Shown here: positions 1-7,417 of the stretch, one piece after another | How the letters are laid out: each line of letters starts with the position of its first letter | Position numbering within the stretch: position 1 is the stretch's first letter | Assembly: GCA_023429275.1 (NCBI GenBank) | Contig: JAEYWB010000307.1 | Span: 1-11,106, forward strand | DNA length: 11,106 nt | Source of the DNA: Planctomycetota bacterium | GTDB lineage: Bacteria; Planctomycetota; Planctomycetia; Planctomycetales; Planctomycetaceae | Direction of reading: 5' to 3' | Made by a program: the position numbers and the translations under genes | Notes under the pieces: model-generated | What the model was told of the DNA's origin: nothing | The model's database searches: none | What the model saw: the letters and a program-made list of their open reading frames with translations, nothing else

Positions 1-145
1 GCGTTAATCACTGCCCGACAAGCCGATACGACACGCCTCGCCCAACTCGCCGGCTGAAATTTGCGCAGCTGGACAAGACTCGGACGGTTAGTCATACAGA
101 GAGCCTCTGAGTCCTCTGTGTCGAAAACGATCCTGAAACAGCGGC
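1..145. other. left-edge non-coding stretch
   Basis: No gene can be supported here. The first 57 bases are open on the plus strand and end in TGA at 55-57, so they could be the last codons of a gene entering from the left, but 18 codons are too few to judge. The stretch is also the downstream region of the minus-strand kinase gene. It contains a CTCTGAGTCCTCTGTG repeat (listed separately) that can form a small hairpin with 6-base arms at 96-101 and 114-119. Confidence 0.3.
105..120. repeat. REP-like CTCTGAGTCCTCTGTG repeat, copy 1
   Basis: This 16-base sequence is found again without mismatch at 9195-9210, about 9 kb away and also between genes. It belongs to the same purine/pyrimidine-rich motif family as the CACAGAGGACACAGAG block at 9113-9128, in the opposite orientation. 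It lies just beyond the end of the kinase gene, where such dispersed palindromic elements often sit. That it is a genome-wide repeat is an inference from the copies seen here. Confidence 0.5.
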
Positions 146-1873
146 TCAGCTCAGCGAGAGAATGAGGTCGCGGAGTACGTTGATCGACACCGGCTTCGTC
201 AGGTGTCGGTCAAATCCGGCCGCGATCGCGGCCTGGCGGTCGCTTTCCTGACCGTATCCCGTCAAAGCGACGAGGGTCGGCTGCTGCGGAAGGTGCAGTG
301 ATCGGATACCGCGAGCGAGGTCGTATCCTGAAACGCCCGGCATCGCGATATCGGAGATGATCACCTCCGGGTTGAAGTCCGTCAGGGCGGCCATCGCCTC
401 ATGGGCCGATTCGGCCGCGAAGATCTCCTGGTCCAGCTTTCCGAGCAGCTTCGACAACAGGTGAACGGCCGCGGCGTTGTCGTCGACGACCAGGATCCGA
501 AACCGCTTGAGCTCCTTCGGCGGAGCGACGGGGGCCTCGGTTGCGGTCTCCGCAGCGCTGGCCAGGGGAAGCGACACGACGAAGCGACTTCCCCGCCCTT
601 CCCCCTCGCTGTCGACGGAGATCGTTCCGCCGTGGAGTTCGACGAGAGTCTTCGCGAGAGCCAGGCCCACGCCGAGCCCTCCCTGCGACCGCGTGTCGGA
701 GTTGTCGATCTGGGTAAACAGTCCGAAAACCGCCCCCAGCAGTTCCGCGGGAATGCCGATGCCGTTGTCGCTGACCGAGATTCTGGCCTGTCCGTTCTCC
801 TCCGTCAGGGCGACGGCGACCTTTCCTCCCCCCGAAGGGGTGTATTTGGCGGCATTGATCAGCAGGTTCCCGACAACCTGCGTCAGCCGGACCCGATCTC
901 CGTCGATATGCACCGCCCGGCCGCAATCGGAGACCTGAAGCTCGTGGCCTGCCGAATCGATCATGGAGCGGCTCATATCGACCGCCGCCGTGAGGACATC
1001 TCGAAGATCGATCACTTCCCGCTGCAGCTGAAACTTTCCGCGGGTGATGCGGGAGACATCCAGCAGGTCATCGATGAGCCGCCGCAACTGGTCGGTCTGC
1101 CGCATGACCATCGTTGCCAGCTCGCGGACCTGTCCCGGGTTCTCCGCTTCGAGCTGCAGCAGCTCCGCGGCAGTCGTCAGCGGGGCGAGCGGGTTGCGGA
1201 GCTCGTGCCCGAGCATTGCCAGGAACTCGTCCTTTCGGCGGTTCGTCTCGCGTGCCGCATCCTGAAGGGCCCGCTCCTCCGTAATATCGATGCAGATTCC
1301 GATGACACGATCGGAGCTCGAAACGAGCCCCCGCAGGAGGCGTCCCTTGCAGGCGAGCCAGCGGGTCGTTCCCCCGACGCAGACGCGGAACTCCTCATAG
1401 AAATCCGCGTTCCGGGCGGCGAGGAACTCGGTGACGCGCTTCGCGACGCGGGGAAGGTCTTCGGGATGCAGAATCTCCCGCACCTTCTCGACGGGGAGCG
1501 GAGCGGACGGATCGATATGGAGGATCGTCCGCAGTCCATCCGAGATGCTGAGACGCGAATGAGCCGCTTCCCAGTCCCAGGTCCCGGCGCTGGCGACCTC
1601 CTGAGCGAGCTGCAGATAGAAGCTGTCCGCCGGTGTGAGGGTGAAGACCCGTGAATCCGCCTGGTTGCCGACGACGAACGCCTCTGCCCCGGTCACTCCT
1701 CCGGATCCGGCAGCGAGACCGCTCCGAAGCATTCCCAGCGCTGCTTCAGCTTCTTCCAGCCGCTCCGTCGTCTCCAGCAGCTTCTCCCGCAACTGGAGGT
1801 TTTCGCGAACAAGGGGGCTTTCGGCGGAGTCCGCGAAGGAGGCGTCTGAGGAATGTGATTCTGGCTGGTTCAT
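146..1873 (-). CDS. hybrid sensor histidine kinase (PAS-HisKA-HATPase-REC)
   Basis: Predicted soluble two-component hybrid kinase of 575 residues: it should autophosphorylate on histidine in response to an unknown signal and pass the phosphate to its own receiver. In order: a coiled coil (about 20-50), a PAS_3-type sensor domain (about 83-200, with the GTWDW start), HisKA (212-276; H223 in GHELRNP), HATPase_c (323-437; N box N340, G1 box DNGIGIP at 369-375, G2 box GGLGVGL at 398-404) and a C-terminal receiver (459-575; acidic pair D464/D465, phospho-acceptor D508, T538, K560). All catalytic residues are present. There is no membrane segment, so it should sense a cytoplasmic cue. The frame is open up to an ATG at 1975, but the extra 34 codons look non-coding in base use and hold a perfect hairpin (1925-1940), so the start at 1873 is preferred. 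Neither start has a strong ribosome binding site. No separate response regulator or output gene is adjacent, so the target is unknown. Confidence 0.93.
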   Translation of the reverse strand: MNQPESHSSDASFADSAESPLVRENLQLREKLLETTERLEEAEAALGMLRSGLAAGSGGVTGAEAFVVGNQADSRVFTLTPADSFYLQLAQEVASAGTWDWEAAHSRLSISDGLRTILHIDPSAPLPVEKVREILHPEDLPRVAKRVTEFLAARNADFYEEFRVCVGGTTRWLACKGRLLRGLVSSSDRVIGICIDITEERALQDAARETNRRKDEFLAMLGHELRNPLAPLTTAAELLQLEAENPGQVRELATMVMRQTDQLRRLIDDLLDVSRITRGKFQLQREVIDLRDVLTAAVDMSRSMIDSAGHELQVSDCGRAVHIDGDRVRLTQVVGNLLINAAKYTPSGGGKVAVALTEENGQARISVSDNGIGIPAELLGAVFGLFTQIDNSDTRSQGGLGVGLALAKTLVELHGGTISVDSEGEGRGSRFVVSLPLASAAETATEAPVAPPKELKRFRILVVDDNAAAVHLLSKLLGKLDQEIFAAESAHEAMAALTDFNPEVIISDIAMPGVSGYDLARGIRSLHLPQQPTLVALTGYGQESDRQAAIAAGFDRHLTKPVSINVLRDLILSLS

Positions 1874-2045
1874 CACTTCGACGAAGGTGTGCTGATTCGA
1901 GAAGCAGCTTACCAGATTCCCGCAGGCGGACGCATCCGCCGTCAAACCCGCATCAATTCCAAGCGGCCCACACATCTCGATTCGGCCCCTGTCGGCGGCC
2001 CCTGATCATCGAGGCGCATCACATCCTATGCATAAACGCCGCCAG

Positions 2046-2077
2046 GAGGATGGGCTGCGTGTTCACAGCCGATCCTC
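2046..2077 (-). terminator. hairpin after the csbD-like gene
   Basis: GAGGAT-G-GGCTG pairs with CAGCC-G-ATCCTC around an 8-base loop, giving 6 plus 5 base pairs interrupted by one G/G mismatch. It starts 28 bases beyond the stop of the minus-strand CsbD gene and lies ahead of the kinase gene on the same strand, so it is well placed to end the CsbD transcript. There is no good T run behind it, so intrinsic termination is only a possibility. Confidence 0.42.
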
Positions 2078-2104
2078 TCGGGGCGGAATTCACAAGCCTG
2101 CGAA

Positions 2105-2287
2105 CTACCGCGGCCTGTTGACTCCCTGAACGACGTCCTTCGCCTTTTCGATGACGTCTTCGGCGGCCTGCTTCATCTTGCCCGCCGCCTGGTCGACTTT
2201 GCCTTCACGGCGCATCTGGTCGTCATCCATGATCGCGCCCGCGGCTTCCTTCACGCGTCCCTTCAGTTCGTCGGCTTTGCCAGACAT
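2105..2287 (-). CDS. CsbD-family stress-response protein
   Basis: A 60-residue, highly charged, helical protein. It begins MSGKADELKGRVKEA and continues with the family's KGRVKEAAG...D...EGKVDQAAGKMKQA pattern, which covers almost the whole chain. CsbD-like proteins are small, soluble and abundant under general stress; the first member was found in the SigB regulon of Bacillus subtilis, and the molecular role is still unknown. The frame is open to an ATG at 2362, but the start at 2287 is chosen because it sits right behind a strong Shine-Dalgarno sequence (GGAGGAG, 2293-2299) and matches the family's usual start and length. The gene is followed by a hairpin at 2046-2077 and then the kinase on the same strand, 231 bases from stop to start. 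I see no convincing promoter. Confidence 0.9.
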   Translation of the reverse strand: MSGKADELKGRVKEAAGAIMDDDQMRREGKVDQAAGKMKQAAEDVIEKAKDVVQGVNRPR

Positions 2288-2292
2288 GGTTT

Positions 2293-2299
2293 CTCCTCC
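2293..2299 (-). promoter_or_regulatory. Shine-Dalgarno site of the csbD-like gene
   Basis: On the minus strand GGAGGAG followed by AAAC stands directly in front of the ATG at 2287. This is the strongest ribosome binding site in the window and decides the start in favour of 2287 over the in-frame ATG at 2362. Such a site suggests high translation, as expected for an abundant stress protein. Confidence 0.8.
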
Positions 2300-2685
2300 G
2301 GATATGTGATGTGGGGCGAAGAGGATGCTTCCAAAAGCTTGACCAGTCGCAACCATCCTCACGTTGCCTGGGCAAAGGGCACTTGCCGTGCCACTTGTTT
2401 CCCGGGGCGTGTGCTCAGCCTCAATCCCCGGGAAATCACGGCGAATTGCCTCAGAAACTCAAGGGAACTGGATTACGGGGAACCTCGCTGGTCGCTTTGG
2501 TTTCAGAATTCCTGAGACGTCAGGATTGGCCTGACACAGGAGGGGTTTGGGGCCGTTCGAGGTCAAGAATGGAATTCTCTCGGGATATCCGAACGACCAG
2601 GTGAGGGTCGACGGACGTCGCGGAATTGCTCGCGGCCCGGACCCGCCCTCTGCGAGCGGTCTTTCGAAGACTCGAGAACCCCGGT
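2300..2685. other. divergent csbD-thrS gap with hairpins
   Basis: No convincing gene lies between the CsbD start and the thrS promoter. The stretch holds a small hairpin (2378-2392, GGCAC/GTGCC), a strong one (2398-2435, listed separately) and a set of competing short stems between 2510 and 2540. Short open frames cross it on both strands, but none has a recognisable protein or a good start site. The csbD promoter must lie in its left part. Confidence 0.4.
2398..2435. repeat. 10-base perfect inverted repeat
   Basis: TTTCCCGGGG at 2398-2407 is the exact reverse complement of CCCCGGGAAA at 2426-2435, with 18 bases between. It is not behind any gene: the csbD-like gene reads away to the left and thrS begins over 400 bases to the right. 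A protein-binding site, the end of an unseen small RNA or a chance structure all remain possible. Confidence 0.5.
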
Positions 2686-2714
2686 TTGACGTCCCGTGTC
2701 CTCTCCCGTAGAAC
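2686..2714 (+). promoter_or_regulatory. sigma-70-type promoter of thrS
   Basis: TTGACG (2686-2691, five of six to consensus) and TAGAAC (2709-2714, four of six) are separated by exactly 17 bases. Transcription would start near 2720, giving a leader of about 125 bases before the chosen thrS start. It is the best promoter match upstream of thrS. Confidence 0.6.
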
Positions 2715-2722
2715 GGCGTCCG

Positions 2723-2768
2723 TCCAGCCGCCGGGGTGACGCTCCTCGTAACGGCGTCCGCGGCTGGA
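2723..2768 (+). promoter_or_regulatory. structured thrS leader hairpin with anticodon-like loop
   Basis: TCCAGCCGC (2723-2731) pairs perfectly with GCGGCTGGA (2760-2768). Inside it GACGC (2738-2742) pairs with GCGTC (2754-2758). The apical loop contains CUCGUAA (2745-2751), which in the layout of a tRNA anticodon loop reads C32-U33-CGU-A37-A38, with CGU a threonine anticodon. The hairpin starts within a few bases of the predicted transcription start and ends about 80 bases before the thrS ATG. In E. coli, ThrRS represses its own mRNA by binding leader arms that mimic the tRNA-Thr anticodon arm. Using this hairpin the same way is an inference; the stem next to the loop is imperfect (one C/C mismatch and one G-U pair). 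Confidence 0.4.
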
Positions 2769-2847
2769 GATGTCAGAACTTCCGTGCAGAACGGCACTTC
2801 GGCCCCTGGTATCGGCCGCAACCGGTCTGTCGCGGTGCGAGAGTAAT

Positions 2848-5031
2848 ATGCCCAACGTCCAGCTTCCCGATGGCTCCGTCAAATCGTATCCGGCGGGGTC
2901 TTCAGCCCTCGATGTCGCCCGGTCCATCTCTGAACGGCTCGCCAAGGCGACCATTTCGGCTCAGGTCGACGGCGCCATCGTCGATGCCATGCGGCCCCTC
3001 GAGGATCTGAGCAGCTCCGATCCGATCCCGCTCAAGCTGATGACCGACAAGGACCCCGCCGCGCTCGGCGTCCTGCGGCATTCCTGTGCCCACATCATGG
3101 CCCGGGCGGTCATGCGGCTTTATGAGGGCGTCGGCCTCGCCTTCGGCCCGACCACCGGAAACGGCTTCTACTACGACTTCGACCTGAAGCAGAAAATCAG
3201 CGAGGAGGATTTTCCGCGGATCGAGCAGGAGATGGCGAACATCATCTCCGAAGGGGAAGCGTTCGAACGGTTCTCCCTTTCACGCGAGAAGGCGGTCGAA
3301 CTCTGCCGCGACCTCAAGCAGGATCTCAAGGTCGAACATATCTCGACCGGACTGGCTGACCACGGCTCCCTGAGCTTTTACCGCCAGGGGGAATTCGTCG
3401 ACCTCTGCCGCGGGCCGCACATTCCCGACGCGAGCAAGGTCAAGGCGTTCAAACTCATCAGCGTCGCCGGCTCCTACTGGAAGGGGGACGCCGCCAACAA
3501 GCAGCTCCAGCGGCTGTACGGGACCGCGTTCTTCGACAAGAAGGACATGGAGACCTACCTCAACCAGATCGAGGAAGCGAAGCGCCGCGACCACCGCGTC
3601 CTCGGCAAGCAGCACCATCTGTTCGCCATCTCGAACGATGTCGGCCAGGGGCTCTGCCTGTGGCTTCCGAAGGGGGCGACCATCCGGGCGACCCTCGAGG
3701 AGTTCATCAAGGCGGAACTGCTCCGCCGCGGCTACGAGCCGGTCTACTCGCCGCACATCGGCCGGGTCGAGATGTATGAGACCAGCGGACACTTCCCATA
3801 CTACCGCGAGTCGCAGTTCCCGCCCCTCTTCGGCCACCCCGCCGGGCAGACTGTCGACCACTGGAAGACCCGTCTCGGCGAAGACAAGCTTTCGTCGGAG
3901 GACGAAACCAGGCTGAAGCAGTCCTGCAACGTCTGCGGCTGCGAGTTCCATGACTACCCGGCCAACGGCTCGAAGGAAGACCGGCTCGCCTATCTCTCGA
4001 AATGGGAGAAGCAGCAGGAGCGGTATCTCCTCAAGCCGATGAACTGCCCGCACCACGTGCAGATGTACAAGGCCCAGCCGCGGAGCTACCGCGACCTGCC
4101 GGTGCGGCTCGCCGAGTTCGGAACCGTCTACCGCCACGCGCAGTCGGGCGAACTGAACGGAATGCTCCGCGTCCGGGGCCTCACCCAGGACGATGCGCAC
4201 CTCTTCTGCACCCCCGAGCAGGTGGAGCAGGAGTTCAAGGACACCCTCGACCTCGTGAAGTACGTCCTCTCGGCGGTCGGCCTGACCGATTACCGCGTGC
4301 AGCTCTCGTCGCGCGATCCGAACTCCGATAAGTACGTCGGTTCGGTCGAGCTCTGGAACCGGGCCGAGGAGACTCTCCGCAAGGTCCTCAAGGAGACCGG
4401 TCTTCCGTTCACCGAGTGCCAGGGAGAAGCGGCGTTCTACGGCCCGAAGACCGACTTCATGGTCCGGGACGCCATCGGCCGGGAGTGGCAGCTCGGTACC
4501 GTCCAGCTCGACTACAACCTGCCGGAGCGGTTCCAGCTCGAGTACGTCGGGGCGGACAACACCACTCACCGCCCGGTCATGATCCACCGGGCCCCGTTCG
4601 GCTCGATGGAGCGGTTCTGCGGAATGCTCATCGAGCACTTCGCGGCGGCGTTCCCTCTCTGGCTCGCCCCCGAGCAGGTCCGGATCCTCGGCCTCAACGA
4701 CGACATCCTCCCGTACTGCCAGGAGATCCAGGCAAGGTTCCGGGCGGCGGGCTTCCGGGTCTCGATCGATACCCAGAGCGCCAACGTCAAGAAGAAGATC
4801 CGGGACGCCCAGCTCGACCTGATCCCCTACATGCTCGTCGTAGGGGCGAAGGATCGGGACCAGGGAGGGGTTTCGGTCCGCGACCGGATCGACGGCGACA
4901 AGGGCTTCATGACCACCGAAGCCGCCCTGGCGAAGCTGATCGAAGAGCGCGACAACCGCGTCATCCGCCAGGTGCAGAAGAGCACCCTGCAGGCGACCGG
5001 GAGCGATGCGGCGGAGGGGAACGAGTACTGA
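2848..5031 (+). CDS. thrS: threonine--tRNA ligase
   Basis: Charges tRNA-Thr with threonine in the cytoplasm and removes mischarged serine. The 727-residue protein has, in order, a TGS domain (1-63), the editing domain (about 70-225; H78 and H82 in HSCAH, C187 and H191 in DLCRGPH), the class II catalytic core (about 250-605) and the anticodon-binding domain (608-700). The catalytic zinc ligands are all present: C400 in KPMNCP, H451 in QDDAH, H580 in motif 3 ([11 protein letters not shown]). It is longer than E. coli ThrRS (642 residues), mainly because of about 60 extra residues at 325-390, just before C400, which include CNVCGC. The frame is open to an ATG at 2770, but the start at 2848 is chosen because the TGS domain begins at once there ([10 protein letters not shown]). 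The usual infC-rpmI-rplT neighbours are missing. It has its own promoter, a structured leader and a hairpin behind it, so it is probably transcribed alone. Confidence 0.98.
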   Translation: MPNVQLPDGSVKSYPAGSSALDVARSISERLAKATISAQVDGAIVDAMRPLEDLSSSDPIPLKLMTDKDPAALGVLRHSCAHIMARAVMRLYEGVGLAFGPTTGNGFYYDFDLKQKISEEDFPRIEQEMANIISEGEAFERFSLSREKAVELCRDLKQDLKVEHISTGLADHGSLSFYRQGEFVDLCRGPHIPDASKVKAFKLISVAGSYWKGDAANKQLQRLYGTAFFDKKDMETYLNQIEEAKRRDHRVLGKQHHLFAISNDVGQGLCLWLPKGATIRATLEEFIKAELLRRGYEPVYSPHIGRVEMYETSGHFPYYRESQFPPLFGHPAGQTVDHWKTRLGEDKLSSEDETRLKQSCNVCGCEFHDYPANGSKEDRLAYLSKWEKQQERYLLKPMNCPHHVQMYKAQPRSYRDLPVRLAEFGTVYRHAQSGELNGMLRVRGLTQDDAHLFCTPEQVEQEFKDTLDLVKYVLSAVGLTDYRVQLSSRDPNSDKYVGSVELWNRAEETLRKVLKETGLPFTECQGEAAFYGPKTDFMVRDAIGREWQLGTVQLDYNLPERFQLEYVGADNTTHRPVMIHRAPFGSMERFCGMLIEHFAAAFPLWLAPEQVRILGLNDDILPYCQEIQARFRAAGFRVSIDTQSANVKKKIRDAQLDLIPYMLVVGAKDRDQGGVSVRDRIDGDKGFMTTEAALAKLIEERDNRVIRQVQKSTLQATGSDAAEGNEY

Positions 5032-5055
5032 GAGGTCGGAGTCCGTCGTTCGCCT

Positions 5056-5086
5056 TGGCCCCATCCAGGTCAGGTGGAGGGGGCCA
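5056..5086 (+). terminator. hairpin after thrS
   Basis: TGGCCCC (5056-5062) pairs with GGGGCCA (5080-5086), and inside it TCCA pairs with TGGA around a 7-base loop, with one mismatch between the two stems. It lies 24 bases beyond the thrS stop, in the gap between thrS and the converging DUF1559 gene. No T run follows, so it may act as a transcript end or a stabiliser rather than a classic intrinsic terminator. Confidence 0.5.
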
Positions 5087-5269
5087 TTGCGGACGCTACG
5101 GCGGCCGACATCGGGCTCGGAGGCTCGAATGGCTCCAGTCTCGACGGGACGTCCGTCTCAAGAAAGTCCGCGCGGTTGAGACGGAGATGCGGCGGCTCGG
5201 TGGAGAAGCCTCCAACTCGGCCCGGTTCGTTGCGATTTCATAGCCGCCGAGGCGAGAACAGCGTACTGG

Positions 5270-6313
5270 TCAATCGAATGACGTGGTTTCTCCTCCGTCG
5301 ACGGTGAGGATCGCACGGAGGACCTCGCCGTCCATCTCAGGTGCAATGGCACGCGCACTGCCGTCCGCCATCAGGACGCCTGGGCCTCCAGCGTGGTAGG
5401 CCGAGAAAGCCCCCTCTGACCGGCCGGACTCGGTTCCCGGAAGATTGACCCCTGCGATGACAACGCTGATATCGAGGTCGCGCGGTGCAGTCCAAACCAC
5501 GTTTTGCCCGCAGGCCTCCACCATGAGGGCCGTGTTCGACATCCCGTCCGGGACCTCGCCCCATCGTCGGGCTCTCCCGAAGAGACCTCCATCTCCTCCC
5601 ACGGCGAGATACGCGGTGTAGAGTCGTTGAAACGGATCGGCGGGACGCTCGTTCGACGGGCAGCGGAACGCTTGCACATCGTATCTGGCAATGGCTTCGT
5701 TCTCGGGCGAATCCCAGGCCATGTCGTCGTGATAGCGCTTGCGAAGTGTTGCTGCATCGAGGAAAGGAAGAACCTCGATCCGCCAGGTCCGTTCGACTCC
5801 GCCGACTGTCTTGAACCGAAGTGGAAAGTACTGCCCATCGTACGTTTCCGCATAGCTGGCAGTCGCGATTGCAAGGTGTTTGAGCTGACTGCGGCACTGG
5901 CCCGCGAAGGATGCCGATTGCGGGGTGACGCTGGCGCCGGCGGCCCCCAACAACAAGAGGGCAGGAACGATGCAGGCCCAGACGCCGATGAAGCCTTTCG
6001 TGGCGTCGGGATGGCGGCGGCAGTTCACAACCGAAACGGCAACGAGAGCGAACCAGCTCAGAATGTTCGTCCAGTCGATGGCCTCTCTCAAGAACGTGTC
6101 CTCCGTTCGCTCCGGGTACGTGAGATAGGTGTGCGACTTCTCAAACGTCACGAACGCCGTCCCCAGCAACGCTGCGAGCAGCCAGTTTCTTCGGTCGCGG
6201 CGCGTCCGCAGTCCAAACGCGCAAACAAGAAGAGCGAACAAAGTCAGGAGCGTAATCGCCCCGAGCCTGAGATGATGCGGCAGCACTACGGGGAGAACGG
6301 GATAGGCGAACAT
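5270..6313 (-). CDS. DUF1559 protein with four-helix membrane N terminus (second of pair)
   Basis: A 347-residue protein of the planctomycete DUF1559 (SBP_bac_10-type) family, function unknown. The C-terminal half (about 138-345) carries the family marks: CRSQLKHLAIA near its start, TWRIEVLPFLD (177-187), MAWDSPEN (198-205), FRCPSNERP, DGMSNTALMVEACGQ (256-270) and the closing H-X9-DG motif (H307, D317-G318) with a final VDGGE. Most family members begin with a type IV pilin-like leader and one helix. This one has instead about four hydrophobic segments (roughly 14-34, 44-57, 82-97, 109-128) ahead of the domain, so it should sit in the membrane with the DUF1559 part on one side. It is 48 bases behind a paralogue read in the same direction and probably shares its transcript. 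There is no clear ribosome binding site before the ATG. Confidence 0.85.
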   Translation of the reverse strand: MFAYPVLPVVLPHHLRLGAITLLTLFALLVCAFGLRTRRDRRNWLLAALLGTAFVTFEKSHTYLTYPERTEDTFLREAIDWTNILSWFALVAVSVVNCRRHPDATKGFIGVWACIVPALLLLGAAGASVTPQSASFAGQCRSQLKHLAIATASYAETYDGQYFPLRFKTVGGVERTWRIEVLPFLDAATLRKRYHDDMAWDSPENEAIARYDVQAFRCPSNERPADPFQRLYTAYLAVGGDGGLFGRARRWGEVPDGMSNTALMVEACGQNVVWTAPRDLDISVVIAGVNLPGTESGRSEGAFSAYHAGGPGVLMADGSARAIAPEMDGEVLRAILTVDGGETTSFD

Positions 6314-6361
6314 CGCTGCGATTTCGTGCGTGGTAGAGCCAAGGCCTGTGGAGTACGGCCG

Positions 6362-7417
6362 TCAATCGAATGTCGCGGGCTCGCCTCCATCAATTGTCAG
6401 CATCGCTTTCAGAACTGACGGGGCGACATCGGCTGAGACTCGTCGGACGGACCCGTCTCCCATCAGAATTCCCACTCTGCCAGGATCGTGGGACGAGAGG
6501 AGTCCGGAGGATTCTCCCCGTAGGAAGCCGGGAAGATTGACTCCGAGCGAGACGCGATCGACATCGAAGTCTCGTGGTTCTGTCCAGACGACGTTCTGTC
6601 CGCAGGCTTCGACCACCATGGCTGTATGCGACGTTCCGTCCCGTATGTCGGCGAACCGGCGGCCTCGTACGTCACCGTTGGCCGGAATGGGGAAGAACGC
6701 GTTGGAGCCAGTGCAAGCGAGGTAGGCGGTGTAGGACAGCTTGTGTTTGTCGGTTGGCGTGGCATTGTTCGGACAGACGAACGGATGCTGTGAGGCCCGG
6801 GCGACAACCTTGTTGGCGGGAGCGTTCCATGTCTCGCGATCGTCATACCGTTTCCGAAGTCGCTCCTGGTCCAGGTAAGGGAGCAGTTCAACTCGCCACG
6901 ACCGCGGCGGATCTTCGCCCGGTTGGACGACCGCGCCGATCAGGTCGCCTCCCGACTGCTCGACGTCGTTGTGGATCGCGATGCCAATCGACTTGAGATT
7001 GTTGGAGCACTGGCTCTGTCGGCTGCCTTCGCGTGTCAGTCCGCAGGACGGCGTTTGAAACCAGAAGACGCCGACCAGCATGGCCATCACGACGACGCTC
7101 TCAGCGAGTGTCACCTTATCTTGAGTGGCAGCCATTGAAAGGATGATCAGCAGCCACAAGGTTATCAGGACGACCGCCATCAGACCCCAGCGCTTGAAGT
7201 CCATCCAGAACGTCAGTACGGGTGGGACGTCCCAGGCGACCAGAGCGGCGCCAAGAGTCGCATTCGCCGCAAAGGCAAGAAGCCAGGCTGTTGCAACGGA
7301 TTTCAGCCGCAAAACACGGGCGGATACTCCAGCCAGCAGCGCCACGCAGATGCCCACGACGACGACGCGACGGAGTCCAATAGAGTCGAGCGAGAAGAGC
7401 TGAGGATAGTCGTACAC
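6362..7417 (-). CDS. DUF1559 protein with four-helix membrane N terminus (first of pair)
   Basis: A 351-residue paralogue of the next gene downstream, starting with GTG. It has four hydrophobic segments (about 18-36, 42-62, 77-97, 105-121) and then the DUF1559 domain (about 135-350): CSNNLKSIGIAIHN (137-150), SWRVELLPYLDQ (173-184), FVCPNN, DGTSHTAMVVEACGQNVVW (260-278) and the closing DGSVRRVS with TIDGGE. The usual H-X9-DG spacing is one residue longer here (H310 to D321). Both genes share ACGQNVVWT.PRD and GVNLPG and the same last residues (FD), so they arose by tandem duplication and then diverged a good deal. The role is unknown; presence as a pair suggests a joint membrane function. No clear ribosome binding site or promoter is visible upstream. 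Confidence 0.85.
   Translation of the reverse strand: MYDYPQLFSLDSIGLRRVVVVGICVALLAGVSARVLRLKSVATAWLLAFAANATLGAALVAWDVPPVLTFWMDFKRWGLMAVVLITLWLLIILSMAATQDKVTLAESVVVMAMLVGVFWFQTPSCGLTREGSRQSQCSNNLKSIGIAIHNDVEQSGGDLIGAVVQPGEDPPRSWRVELLPYLDQERLRKRYDDRETWNAPANKVVARASQHPFVCPNNATPTDKHKLSYTAYLACTGSNAFFPIPANGDVRGRRFADIRDGTSHTAMVVEACGQNVVWTEPRDFDVDRVSLGVNLPGFLRGESSGLLSSHDPGRVGILMGDGSVRRVSADVAPSVLKAMLTIDGGEPATFD

Noticed and set aside
1..57. C-terminal end of a gene entering from the left (18 codons to TGA)
   Set aside because: Too short to judge; it includes codons such as TTA and CGA that are uncommon in the clear genes here, and there is no recognisable motif.
401..1654. Long plus-strand open frame (417 codons) opposite the kinase
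   Set aside because: It is the antisense shadow of the kinase gene in GC-rich DNA. Its translation has no recognisable domain, while the minus strand carries all kinase motifs.
2547..2711. Possible 54-codon leader peptide before thrS, starting with TTG behind AGGAGGGG
   Set aside because: The spacing to the start is very short, there is only one threonine codon, and the predicted thrS promoter lies inside its end, so it would not be on the thrS transcript.
2288..2847. T-box riboswitch upstream of thrS
   Set aside because: I looked for the conserved T-box antiterminator sequence and a terminator before thrS and saw neither. The leader after the predicted transcription start is also too short.
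3280..5064. Long minus-strand open frame (594 codons) opposite thrS
   Set aside because: The residues are dominated by L, V, R, E and D, typical of an antisense frame, and thrS on the plus strand is certain.
5032..5269. Small gene between thrS and the DUF1559 pair
   Set aside because: The open frames here only continue shadows of thrS or of the DUF1559 gene. Apart from the hairpin at 5056-5086 I see nothing in this gap.
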